From Lenisia limosa (lineage: Eukaryota > Breviatea): a DNA stretch of 30,868 bases. A program made the position numbers and the translations under genes. Within the stretch, counting starts at the first letter, position 1; every line of letters starts with the position of its first letter. Below are positions 10,801-21,412 of this stretch, one piece after another. Location of the stretch: positions 1-30,868 of the forward strand of contig LPNZ01005009.1 of the NCBI GenBank assembly GCA_001655205.1, read 5' to 3'. Under the pieces are notes generated by a model. That model was not told the origin of the DNA. It saw only the letters and a program-made list of their open reading frames with translations, and made no database searches.

Positions 10801-13800
10801 CTGTAACCCATACATACTGTATCCCCTAAAGTGGTAATGAATTGCTGGAAGCATTGGTTATCATAACTCAAGAACTCATTGTTCAAAGCTCATAAACAGC
10901 CACTTACACTATTCCAATTCCTTGAGACTGTTCCATGGCTTGAGAAACAACTTCGGCTGGGATGAGCTCCACGAAGGTGTCCTTGTCAATATCGATAATG
11001 GCAAGGATAGCGCTGTAAAAATCGGATAGATTTGGGAAATATGCGAGATATCTAACCCATGCCTGACATGTGGGCAGTTTTTCCCGAAACGAAATTTTAG
11101 CTAATTCCAGGTAGTAGTCGGCTTTTGAGGAGACAAACTGCTTTGTTGGAGGGATATTGGCTGCAATCTAGGGTGTCAAAAACACACCGTTCATCTACGA
11201 ATTATCATTGTATCAAACACAAACAAAACTTATTAACGTCATCTTTTCAACAATATAATAATACTCAACACCGTTCAGCATTATTCCCATTGAAGTGATG
11301 CCTACTTTCATGGCCCATCCGCTCGTTGTTGTGGCTCTCATCCAATTCGCCTCGGCGAGTGCGGAACAATAGTCGCTTTCAATGGTAGTCAGCTCCATAT
11401 CGTCTTGTCTATTCAGGTACTACAAGGTCAAAACAGAAATAACGAAGTGAAGCTCACCTCTTGCACCAGAGCTGGAACACCACTGCTCTGAGCGAATTGG
11501 AGGGCCGACACAAGAGGAAGATGGGTGGGTGCATAAAAGCGTGTTCGGTTGTCAACAGTCCAATAGGGGTGGTACATGCCCATCATGTGATTCATTCGAT
11601 GGTAGAATAGTACACAGTCGGAGGGGGTGGTCACACGGCGATCCCAGAACTCATTTTGTACAAAGGGCCTACCGAGTCAAAGCGTGGAATTGGAAGTCAT
11701 ATTAATTGAGAAGTTTGTTGTTCATTTGTATTCATACTCTCATGTAGTTGAGTAACATTGAAAGGATTAGAGTAGAGAAGCTCCTGGTGTGTCCTGAAAC
11801 GTCTCAATCAGATCACAGAACCCCAATTTCGAAGACTATGACATGATGTGTATGAGGGAAAAGAATCTAAAATCGGATGATGTTTGCCTCAGAGTGGCTA
11901 AAATAGATATCAACAACGTCCAACCATACTTTCCCACTAATATGCCAAAGTGAACACAATTTACCCATCATACAGAACAATGGAATACGACTGTGACATT
12001 GCCGGGAGCATGACGAGGGGCAAGATTGCTGAGGGCAGATGCTGGGCAGACCCTGGGTCAAGAGACACCCGGTCTCTGATGGTCTGAAAGCATCAATGGA
12101 TGTTTACAAATATCGGTGTAAGTACAGTATGCCTGAAATATGATACAGTGAAACTAGTTCAAAATCACATAGGCCAAGGAATATAATTTGCGGACTATTG
12201 TCCCACTATTGCAGCAAGTTGAAGAGCAGCTGTGCAGAGCAGAGAAAGAGGCTTGCTATAAAAGTCGTTCATTTCAGCCTAGAGAGTAAATATGGCTTGC
12301 CCTATCTCTTCTTCCGCCTACCGGGTCACGCTCATCGAGTTCTCCTTCAATGGGAGGGAGGGGTGCTGCCGTAATTTGCTTATGAAGATAATACTCCAGA
12401 CTAAACAAACGTTGTTCACCTGTTCCATTCTCTCTCTGGGAAGGTAAAGAATGGACTTCAGATATCGGTAATAGCTGAGAGAGTTTTCAAAGCGTAATGG
12501 AACCATGTGGAGTATTACAATGATGGGGTTGACAACAAGACCGTTTATTGCAAACCCCTTGAATAGGAAATAGTCCTTCAAGTTCTTCAATTAAATCTTC
12601 GTCGCCCCTAAAGAAGATGAAAAGGGAATATATATAAACAAAGATTAATACAAATATTGTAACATTTTATTCCATTTGCCCTTGTTTCAAAAACAGATGC
12701 AGCTAGGAGAAAGGCTCACGATGAGAAGACCTCTTGAATACGCATTTGGTCGGCTTCGGAGCGGCAAACTTTCTAAAGGATGTTATAAGGCGGTTTATTT
12801 GCCACGGAAATAATATTGCTGCTCACGTTTACAGAAAGAACGTTCGCTCTGTTCATGTTGGGGTTGGGAGTTGGCAGCTGCAATTGCGGATAACCGCTCG
12901 ACCACATCGCCTTTGTTGTTACAAATGAAAGGAGGTCTGACTGCTTTGATCGAAATATATCGATGATATCGAAACTCAGAAATCTTTTCAATAAAGTGAA
13001 TCCTGGGGTACAAACAAAGAGATGCAACACCCCCCCCCCCCNNNNNNNNNNNNNNNNNNNNNNNNNNNNNNNNNNNNNNNNNNNNNNNNNNNNNNNNNNN
13101 NNNNNGTTAATTGTTAGTACTGTTCCCAGTTGGACTGATAAGATTCTCGTATTCTTGCTTTAAGGAATACCCAGAAAAGTAGTTCTGTCATCATATTTCC
13201 AAACCAAAAATCCGTTATATTAAACTGAAAAGGCCTACTTGGAGGGTGAGAATGCTGCTCATTCCACTAGGATTCAAGAGCTGAAAAGTAAGACACTGAC
13301 TTGGCTTTTCAAATTTGTAAGAAGTTCAGTACCTACAAATAAAAATTAAAGAACTTGCAATGCTACTGTTTATCCCTCACATTTGTTGGGTTTAGAGCGA
13401 ATGATCGCCCAACGGCAATGAAGGCGAAAAACGCATCGTGAAGGAACTGACAACTCTGATAGCATGAGGATTAAATATACGTTAAAATATGGCTGAAACG
13501 GTCACACCATCACCTGAATAATGATGTCTAGGTTATACATTTATCGGGTAAGGAGGCAACAGAATATGACCCCCGTCACGTCTGCATTCAAGTTGATGGA
13601 TTGCGAATCGGCTTCTATCAGGTCTTCTAATGCCTTCTTTATGATGGAGATCAGCACCTTGAATGGCATCTGAAAAAGAATCAAAAGCAAGGCAGGTGAG
13701 TGGCAACTGTCCGACTTGTGGTCAATATGTACTTTACTACAAAAGTGCTTACCTGTGAGAAGCTCAGGTTACGCGATTCGGACAGATCCTGACCTGATTC

Positions 13801-16623
13801 CTGTACATAAGAATGAATAGCAAACTACACTTTTGGACGCTACATATTAAACATATTACTACACTACTATATCTTATGACATACTATTGATTTCCTCCCC
13901 CGCTAATCCTTTGTTTTGTAAATGAACACTTAAATCTGTGTGCACGGAGTTGTAAAACTAATTATTGGGTGGGTGAAATAACAGTTTACAAAGCCAATAT
14001 GATATTCTTTAGACATGAGTGTACACTTCGTCCATAATCTATCCAAGCCAACTCACATCGTCATCAGCCAAAATGAGCCCTGACCTCTGCAACAATCCAG
14101 GGAGCGGGTGTGGTTCAAGGGAAACCAAGCCTAAAATCCGTTATTTGAGGAAATGAGAAGAAACGCTGTTTTCGAAGCAGATTTGGGTTTCGTACTTATC
14201 AGTTTGATTACGCTGTTAAGAACATAAATTAGAGCGCAATGGCACTTTGTGCATGTTTTTATTGATGCCCCCTTTGAACAATAAGGTACTTATCCAGAAC
14301 AAAATTATTGAACAAACAAGACACCCAACCTACAATGCCCGTCCGCCTCTATTTCGGAGGACCTCCGAGGTACCACTCCAGGAATCTAACAGCGTGGTCA
14401 CCAAAGGGTGTTGTAAAAGCCCAATTGAAGCGCCAGTAGTTAACATCACAGAATTCGATCCCACCTGTTGGTGATACTGCCCTTGCGGTTGGTAGGGTAT
14501 CCTCAGCTCGTGAGCAACATTGTAAGCGCATTTAGTACTATTAGGTGAGTCTCATTTACTGTGTCATAATTCATCTGTTGCAATTATCAACCTCAATGGG
14601 CCGAAGTGAAGCCTTACTGCCCACCCCAAAGTATCGAAAATGACCTGGCAGAATTTGGTCCGTCCGGCCTGGTCGCTGGCGAGGGGCTGAAGAGATTAAT
14701 GTACCCATATTATCCTCAGTGAGGTTGAAATGGCAAAAAAGGCAACAAGCTCGAATTCCAACCATTAGAGCTCCAGACTTGGTTCCGGAAGTAACTTCTC
14801 TGAAGTTGGCAGGAAGCTTGATAAAGTACTTGCCATGCTCCCTATGTTATGCCGTCAGAGTCAACTCCCCTCTTCGTAGATTTTGGCTCAACCACCCCCT
14901 CAGGGAACGCATAGAAAGCCCCCCACATGAAGGTGGTCATGTCAAAGAGCTCTTCTGATTTGGGGACTATCAGAAGAAGCCGGTCCTGGATCGGCTTGAA
15001 GTTTGGATACTACAGAGAGTCAATGCAGCAACGAACAGTCTCAATGACAGGGATAGATGCATAATAGCCAATCCTGGCATAAAACCCAAAATAGAGAAAA
15101 ACATCATAGTTCCACACAATTGCCACAGCCTCCCACAACCCTTTGGACATCAACTAGAAGCTATCCATCGGGGGCCTAGCAGCCCCACAAACCACAGAGG
15201 AGCCCAAGGCTTGTTTGAAGACACAGGTAAGGAGGCTAATGAGAACCGAAAGTCTCGAGACTGGGACAAAACTCGGCTGCAGAGTGTGCCTCCATTCTGC
15301 AAATCAGATGAAAATTAAACTCTTATTAGGTTCTCCCATCTCTCAAAATCGATATTATCAGTCATGTGATCGATGGAAGGGCAATATATTATCAGTCATG
15401 TGATCGATGGAAGGGCAATAATTAGGGTTTCAATTCTGTCAAGAAAAGCCCCAATTTTGACAATTTTCGATAGTTTAGCGGTCTTTTGGGAACCGAAGAA
15501 AAGCTCTTCCAAAAATTATTATATTGAAAAGTGTATGCCTTATATCCAAAACTTATTTGACCGATGCAAGAGCTGAAAACGACTTCTCACCTTCAAAAGG
15601 ATCTTTGAGATCTGGTGCTCCCATCCACGGCAGGCTGTCTAACGGGAGGTTGTTATGATGGCGAGAAAAGCCGAACAAGAGAAAACCACCTACAAAGGTG
15701 GGCGAACACCATGCTGTCAATCACTCTAATCAAGGCATCCAAGGAAGCCTCATGAGCGCTGAATAATAAGCCAGGCTGCATTGAACAGCCGCAGAGGAAC
15801 TATTACACAGCCCCCTCTCACTCATCATTTGGCGGCCAAACAGGGGTGACAAGTGACAGCATTTTATCCGAATGCGACACACTTTCCTGGGGGGGAGGTG
15901 ACAAAAATATAGAAATGAACAATAAGACAAGGTAGGGTTTGGTGAAAAATGTTAACATAATACATATCATATAGTAAAACAAAAAAACAACAACAACCAC
16001 CCTATCAGCGTTTTAAAACGGTTAAAAGTACATGGATTTGGTATTTATAAGTTAGAATCTATTACAAAATCATTTTTATTCCACTGGTTATTAAGGTTTT
16101 GCAACTGATAACGTGTTGTTAGTTCACAACATTGATTATTTTGAAAACTTGTGATCATTCCTATTGAAACTATCACTTCCTTTCTTATTCGACTATGATA
16201 GTGTAAGGATATTGAGGTCGGTATATTGCAAGCCAGGATTGCAGTGTCAGGAGGACAACCATGTTGGACGATTGTATATAGGGTTAGAACCCATAACACC
16301 TACCCTTCATGGAGCCCTATTGTATATTGAAGAAACATATAGAGCCTAGTTTAGGAGTATAACCTGGGATGAAGAGGGTGGGCTCAAAAATATTTCAAAA
16401 GAGGAATTGTTATTCAATTTTTTTGTTAAATCTCAGTGAACTGAAATAGTCTCTTAACATCTTACGATATTAAAATTGTGTGATTATGTAATATGTTGCT
16501 GCTATCATTGTTTACATCCCTCATCATTAAACACACTGCTGCATTTAAGATTATTTTATGGCGCAATTTAATTGAAGAAAAGTGAGTTCAGCCTACCAGG
16601 TTAGACCGAGCAGATCGGACCAT
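4873..16623 (-). CDS. Very large multi-exon protein (about 1,600 aa), unidentified
   Basis: About 46 minus-strand exons chain with matching phases. N-terminal block: proposed ATG 16621-16623 (MVRSARSNL), 15822-15886, 15694-15758, 15591-15638, 14896-15296, 14592-14837, 14363-14501, 14057-14130, 13753-13800, 13580-13669, 13381-13446, 13239-13280, 12827-12940, 12720-12772, 12556-12607, 12420-12455, 12322-12378, 12207-12278. Middle block: 11965-12083, 11738-11793, 11458-11649, 11306-11419, 10910-11167, 10504-10650, 10126-10154, 9900-10053, 9581-9757, 9339-9474, 9117-9239, 8992-9038, 8821-8907, 8613-8697, 8376-8453, 8172-8240, 7830-8134. C-terminal block: uncertain exons near 7310-7480 and 6955-7085, then 6321-6464, 6154-6235, 5937-6038, 5760-5833, 5531-5551, 5428-5468, 5223-5314, 5033-5101, 4873-4918 (TGA). 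The product looks mostly helical, like a scaffold or solenoid, with an acidic segment (GDEDLIEELEGLF) and no signal peptide or catalytic motif seen. Unresolved joins: 11738/11649, 9339/9239 and 7830 to 6464. A split into two genes, or an alternative stop at 4786, cannot be excluded. Confidence 0.6.
5469..5530. other. Sequence gap (N)
   Basis: 62 N between two exon pieces of the large gene. A G10 run lies about 80 nt to its left. Confidence 0.95.
7195..7310. repeat. AT-rich palindromic intron segment
   Basis: Over 80% A/T, built of overlapping tata/atgat/catatg words. It includes ATCATATGAT at 7240-7249, lies in an intron of the large gene, and can fold on itself. Confidence 0.6.
7564..7645. 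repeat. 26-bp tandem repeat, 3.1 copies
   Basis: Units begin at 7564, 7590 and 7616, with a four-base fourth start at 7642. The conserved core is atcgatatcaacatgcatg followed by a variable base and aatgc. It lies in non-coding sequence of the large minus-strand gene. ATCGAT, GATATC and ATGCAT are each self-complementary. Confidence 0.85.
8557..8609. repeat. 24-bp direct repeat, two copies, 29-bp period
   Basis: Two identical 24-bp blocks at 8557-8580 and 8586-8609, both beginning atagaatgtatctct. They lie just inside the 5' end of the intron that follows the exon 8613-8697 on the minus strand. Confidence 0.8.
10319..10409. other. Sequence gap (N)
   Basis: 91 N directly preceded by a poly-C run, inside an intron of the large gene. 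Confidence 0.95.
13042..13105. other. Sequence gap (N)
   Basis: 64 N directly preceded by a poly-C run, between exons 13239-13280 and 12827-12940 of the large gene. A small exon could be hidden here. Confidence 0.95.
15353..15420. repeat. 34-bp perfect tandem duplication
   Basis: Two exact adjacent copies, 15353-15386 and 15387-15420, in the intron between exons 15591-15638 and 14896-15296 of the large gene. The unit contains tgatcgatgg. Confidence 0.9.
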
Positions 16624-16791
16624 TTCGTTGACCTCCGCTTGTGACTTTCTGACAAGTAAGTTGGATTGTAAATATGGTAAAATTCTGTCATTTTCCACAT
16701 CATGTATATATGATACATTTGAGTTCACCAAAACATTACAATACAATATCTACGGATGCAAATGAATACAAAGAGCCCCCGATAGTTCGGC

Positions 16792-17743
16792 CTACGCAGC
16801 AGTAATTGACGGCAGCTGGACACTTTCACCAAATATCGGTAATGTATCCAAAACCAGCCTGGTGAAGTTGGGGGTACTCGAGAGGAACGGCTTTGAAATT
16901 TCCTGTGTCTATCAGGGGGAATTCAAGAATGGAGTGTGAGACGCCAGTATTGACTATTTATCTCATTAAGGAGAGAATACGAAAATAGCAACTAATAAAT
17001 ATCATATGATAAGGTTGGGCAAAGCCAATAATAACATTATTAACACAGGGCTTCCGTAGCCGCCCCTGTCTCACTTTGAGAACCGGACTGAGCGCCGCAG
17101 CAAAAACATGCGACAGAGGGTAGAAGGTAAACTCTTCATTCAGAAACTGCTCTAAAAATGACGAACCTAAATCAGTGTTGTTACTAAGACCAAAGGACTC
17201 GAGGTGGTTCAGATAACAGTGTTATCAAGGAGAATCAAATGTTTTCAAACAGAAAAACCCCACATATATTAGATGTGATCGACTCAGAATATTTATGATA
17301 TCCCAGCAACGATAAAAATAAGCAAGATTAGCATACAAAGCTCAACAGACGGACAAAATTGGAACAGGCCCTCCGATGCATCTTGCGCTGCCTGTGATGT
17401 CAGCGGCTTGGTCCTGTAATACACTGATCCAGATACTTTCTCCAATAATTTTGACAAGATAAATATTTGGTCTTATTCGGAATAAAAAACCCTGCTTTTT
17501 GTGATCGAGTTAGTCCAAGACCAACACTTTGTCTTTTCAATATGGCCTTTCTTCTTTTGTAAAGCGTGTCTCTGATCTGCAGAAGGTGAAACGAGAAAAT
17601 ATTGTAATATAGTTACGGACAAATACGGGGATAGTAGCATCGAAAAAGCGCCACCCCTTGCTATCAAATATTAAACCTGCAAATAGTGCAAATATGTTAG
17701 ATGGTACCACCTACTTCACTTTGTCTTTTCCACAAAGCAGCAT
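16792..17743 (-). CDS. Hypothetical 156-aa basic protein, six exons
   Basis: Exons 17715-17743, 17627-17660, 17437-17576, 17355-17413, 17075-17166 and 16792-16908 give 471 nt, an exact multiple of three, from ATG to TAG. The start (MLLCGKDKV) is followed by GWRFFDATIP, a strongly basic helix (YKRRKAILKRQ), then FLEQFLNEEFTFYPLSHVF and a C-terminus ending LPSITAA. No known family recognised. No signal peptide or membrane segment is evident. The intron 17414-17436 would be only 23 nt (see findings). The start is uncertain: an acceptor-like cttttag lies in frame upstream, so the gene may extend into the AT-rich region above. It could also be the N-terminal part of the large gene, because the exon 16908-16830 has a good internal donor (gtgaaag). 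Confidence 0.5.
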
Positions 17744-17794
17744 GGATAGCTGTGTGATGTTCTAAAAGTTCTGCATCATTAGACCAAAGAGAAA

Positions 17795-17965
17795 AAAAGT
17801 CTTATAATATCATATGGCATTAGTATGTAATATATATAAGTATTATATGATATGATGTACTAAACACACAATACATACATATTGTATATTATATTATTAT
17901 ATAGTATCATATGATATAGTATAATATATCAAATAGTATATCATGTACATGTATACATATATGTA
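17795..17965. repeat. AT-rich palindromic intergenic region
   Basis: About 170 bp of nearly pure A/T words between two minus-strand genes. It includes ATCATATGAT at 17906-17915 and a catgtacatgtatacata-type inverted stretch near 17943. It may hold the promoter of the 156-aa gene, but no specific element is recognisable. Confidence 0.55.
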
Positions 17966-18011
17966 CATATTGTGAATATTATGAAAAAGAAACCCTTCAC
18001 ACCCTTCACAC

Positions 18012-19503
18012 TCATTTTTTTTTATTTTTAAGCACAGGATATCCAACTGGAACAAAAGCCACACCCCCTATGGTCATTATAGTATTCAACCCACTGTCTA
18101 TTCTTTGCAGATCAGCTTCACTGGACTTTGTCAGCGACTGAATTGAGTTAAAGAAATCCACAAGCTTTATGACAGAAATTTTAGTACTGCAAGAATAAAG
18201 ATTACAACCAGGGTTTCACTCATGTTTCATCAAGAATAATGTACAACAGCCCACATTCACATTATGTCATCTGTTTTAAATAAATAACACACTCAGGGAC
18301 AAACCTCTGCCTCCTTGCCATTTCGGTGCGGGAAGGCTTCTACTTTCAAATGCGGAACAAAAATGGCATCAACACTCTGCGATGATTAAAATTAACTTTT
18401 TCAAGAAGTATGTATGCCGGAAGAACAAACCTCAAATCCTTCGAATTGTCTTGGGTCTGTCACAAACAAGCAGTGCCCCTCATCTTGGTACGAAGGCGGT
18501 GTGTAGACAAAGGCGTCGTTGCTTTGTATGGCCTAAGATTATTTTTGAGTACTTAATCAATAAAGCAAATTTGAGTAAAAAAATATTGGTTCTGGCCTGT
18601 TTTGTCTGTTTTATCTATTCTCTCTCGTTTCTGTCCTTTTCTTTCTTCTTTGGCTAACTTTTAGAACAACACATTGTCATACATCCATATGAAAAATATT
18701 CACGACGAATTGTGCGAATAAATGTTTATTCTTACAAGAAGTTTTTTTTATTGTAACTCAAACTGAACTGTTAATGGATGAAAGAAAGGAGTGATTTTGC
18801 TTACTTTGAGGTTGTCGAGTTCCACAAGTTGGGGCTGCTTGGAGACAATATCGTATTCGTGCGGGGATTCTAATACAGTGAAATCACGTGCCAAAGATGA
18901 TTTTTGCCCTCTTCTTCATCGAAACGCAAAAAAGGTACAAAGCCGTGTAAGTCAATAAAATGTTCGTATAACACGTATATCATGTATATATTATCACTAA
19001 ATATAATCTACGACGATATGCATGGGGTCACAGACCAAGTAATTCATACACCGTCATATAAAAGGTTACGGATAATAATACTCTTTCCGAATTCTTTTCT
19101 TTGCAAAGAAAAGTACTGTTCTGACTGTCAGTCAATGGGGGGAAGTTAAATCACCAACATACCGCAGTTCTCGGACTTTAGTCTCTTGCCTTCTCTTTGG
19201 GGGTCATTGTCTAAACGGTGAGAGGGATTGCAGAAGAATGGTATCAATACATTTCTCTTCGCCAACGTCAAATTACATTATACTATTACGACAATAGACA
19301 ACAACAAGTTCAATATTTCTTGATAAGGAATATCTGGCCACCATGCACCCAGCGGGATAAAAATAAGTAAAAAGCAAATATGATATCCAAGACCCTAAAC
19401 AAGAAACAATCACACACACGTCCCCCTCCCTCCAAAGCTGCTGCCCATCCTCACCATCTGGCCTCCTTTTGTTGGTCGCATCCTCCTGGACATCAAGATC
19501 CAT
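18012..19503 (-). CDS. Hypothetical 175-aa protein, six exons
   Basis: Exons 19455-19503, 19163-19210, 18805-18908, 18431-18532, 18305-18376 and 18012-18164 join with exact phases to 528 nt including TGA at 18012-18014. The ATG (MDLDVQEDATNKRRP) begins an acidic then basic N-terminus with two KR-type patches (NKRRP, GKRLK), compatible with a nuclear localisation signal. Then follow a moderately conserved-looking core (FTVLESPHEYDIVSKQP, AFVYTPPSYQDEGHCLFVTD) and a hydrophobic C-terminal segment (TIMTIGGVAFVPVGYPV) ending in lysines. The last intron has a textbook TACTAA branch sequence 20 nt before its acceptor. I do not recognise the family. It is transcribed head-to-head with SRP19 across 335 bp. 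An upstream coding exon cannot be excluded: an acceptor ttacag lies 5' of the chosen ATG and the frame is open back to it. Confidence 0.75.
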
Positions 19504-19838
19504 AGCCAACTCAGAGAAAGCGGCAATTCTGTAACAGGTAACCTGATCAGGTTGCAGTCATTGTCATCCAAATCCAAATACAAGGTTTCAAGATTTGAAG
19601 GTTTGATGTTTTTTTTTTTCTTTCTTCGTGTTTTTGTTCTGGGTTGTTTGTTGTTGGGTTGTTGGCGGGAGACCAACGAGGTGACGGAAAGATCAATAGA
19701 TACCCCCCAGGGTTTCCTTTTTTGCTGAAGTTCGCTGGTGTGTCCGTGTGTCCCCCGTTTCTCATTTAAACAGGTTGATAGTGTATAATAATATAACTTA
19801 AGTAAAGTTAACATATTAGGAACGGGGATCACTGCACA
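19504..19838. promoter_or_regulatory. Probable bidirectional promoter region
   Basis: 335 bp between the start codons of the 175-aa gene (minus) and SRP19 (plus), containing no exon in either chosen model. Both genes must start transcription here. A poly-T/TC tract sits at 19609-19625. No TATA box or other named element can be assigned with confidence. Confidence 0.5.
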
Positions 19839-21035
19839 ATGGGATTTGACACTGGTGAGTGTGCAATTAGTTGGTTTTCTTATACGTTTAGAGCCAAGCT
19901 CTTCACAGGCCCACTGGATTATATTCTACCCCCTTTTCATCAGAGGATCAGTGTCTATCAAGAATGGCAGAAAAGTCTCAACCGAGCATTGCCCTGTTGG
20001 AGGATTACTGTTTGGGTCTTGGGGTAACCATCAGCGTGTTTTGTCCATTTCCTTTCCTAATACCGTACTTGGCTGGACATTGTGAATGCACGAATGTCTT
20101 TTTTGTAATTTATTTTGACCACTTAGAAAAACCCAATGATTTCGGATATGTCCGAAGCTCTTAAGTCTCTATCAATTAGCCACATTATTGAGGTGAGGGG
20201 GCTATTGGGAGGTTTAGCCCTGGAAATGAGTTACGTTACGACCTATTGTCGGCTTCTTGCTGATAATCAATCTCTAATATAAGCCAATATAGTTTTTTTC
20301 ATTACGGAGGGGTGCATTTCCCCCCTCTCTCTTAAATTCTCTTCATACCTCCCCTCCTCGCGTGTGTATGGGTGCTACCAAGCAGTGAATAAAGTCGTTT
20401 TGAATGGATTTGAAAACCACTTTCTTGTTTTCTCTATTTTCGACACAGATAAACACAATAAAGCTTGAAATGGAATAAAAGGGGGATTTATCATCACCTC
20501 TTTTCTTCTGATTCAACAGGAGAAAACACACCCCTCAGATTTCTTCCATCCCGGTAGAATCCGGATTCGGCTTTTTGATGAAAATAAGAAGCCTCTACAT
20601 GATGACTATCCCAACAGTACGCTGGGTAATGATATTGTTCTTCAACGGGAAGCCCTAGTTTCCGGGGTATATGATGCAAATAGTGAGAAGAGAGAGAGTA
20701 ATGTTCACTCTTTGTGACTACTTTCTGAAGTCATAGTATTAGGTGCATAAGAAGATGTACTTTCTTCTTTTTTTCTGGAGGAGGGCTGGCTTGATCAGGG
20801 TCTTATCGAGATTTACCCAGAGTTTTTTTTGTTTGTGTTTGAACCAGTTTTGACTACTTGGAAACGTGATGTTTTATGAATACAGGAATGGCCATTTTCC
20901 GCCAAATCGGAAAGATGCTCAAAGAGAAGGAAGAAAAGCGTAAGCCTTGGCATGAGTTGTATTGGTAGACGTTTTACTTTGCTAATCTCTCTAGCGACAG
21001 TCATTGTGCAAAAGAAGAGAAAGAAGAAGAAGTAA
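19839..21035 (+). CDS. SRP19: Signal recognition particle 19 kDa protein (SRP19)
   Basis: SRP19 binds the tips of helices 6 and 8 of SRP RNA and allows SRP54 to assemble, so it is needed for co-translational targeting to the ER. Exons 19839-19854, 19892-19995, 20127-20192, 20520-20625, 20886-20939 and 20995-21035 give 387 nt, 128 aa plus TAA, with all phases matching. Family marks in order: W-x-I-F-YP-x-F (residues 14-20), SIKNGRKVS (27-35) aligned to the GRR-I-S segment, KNP followed by the predicted helix SDMSEALKSLSI, then THPSDFFHPGRIRIRLFDEN, the hallmark [YH]-P-x-[DE]-[FW]-x-x-x-GR[VI]R[VI]. A helix (MAIFRQIGKMLKEKEEK) and a lysine-rich tail (KKRKKKK) finish it, as in other eukaryotes. 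Length is close to the family norm. The first intron is 37 nt. The donor at 19996 (cct|gttgga) was preferred over gtaacc at 20024 because only it keeps phase and the conserved spacing. Confidence 0.92.
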
Positions 21036-21412
21036 AGTTATTTTGAATAGAAGATGGGTTCAGTCAGCACTTTGTTATGGGGAAGTGTTGAAGGCTACGA
21101 ATTGCTTTCTTTATATGATATTTACTTTCTTATGAGGCTAGTTGGAGGCTAGTTGTGTTTTAATGTTGTCGTCCACTCTTTTACAACACATATTTGAAAG
21201 TTAGGGGTTTTTTTTAGGTAAAAGATTGGCGTCAATGACTGTGATTGTCAGGGATCTTTGAAATTTGGGATTTGCGTTACCCCCGAAACAAATAGCTTTT
21301 AAGAACAGTGACAAGAAAACAGCAAAAATAACCTGAACAACAACGTGTGAACAACAAGTGAACAACACAGCACAAAAGACAAAGAATTCTTTAACAACCA
21401 AAAACATTTGAA
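21036..21412. other. Intergenic region between SRP19 and the LRR gene
   Basis: 377 bp between two same-strand genes. A T8 run near 21209 is followed by ag, but no exon is supported. The A/C-rich segment 21300-21410 just before the LRR start codon looks like a 5' leader. Confidence 0.5.

Noticed and set aside
13380-15300. Reassignment of TAA/TAG to glutamine, suggested by in-frame TAG at 15154 and 15010 and by TAA/TAG-containing readings near 13540 and 14150-14350.
   Set aside because: About 27 Gln codons checked in SRP19, the LRR gene and the 175-aa gene are all CAA or CAG. SRP19 and the first gene end at TAA in the expected place. All the in-frame cases can be removed with GT..AG introns in correct phase.
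16045-16349. Open frames on both strands at 16045-16349.
   Set aside because: No splice sites join them in phase to neighbouring exons and they read as low-information sequence. Treated as part of a long intron or 5' region.
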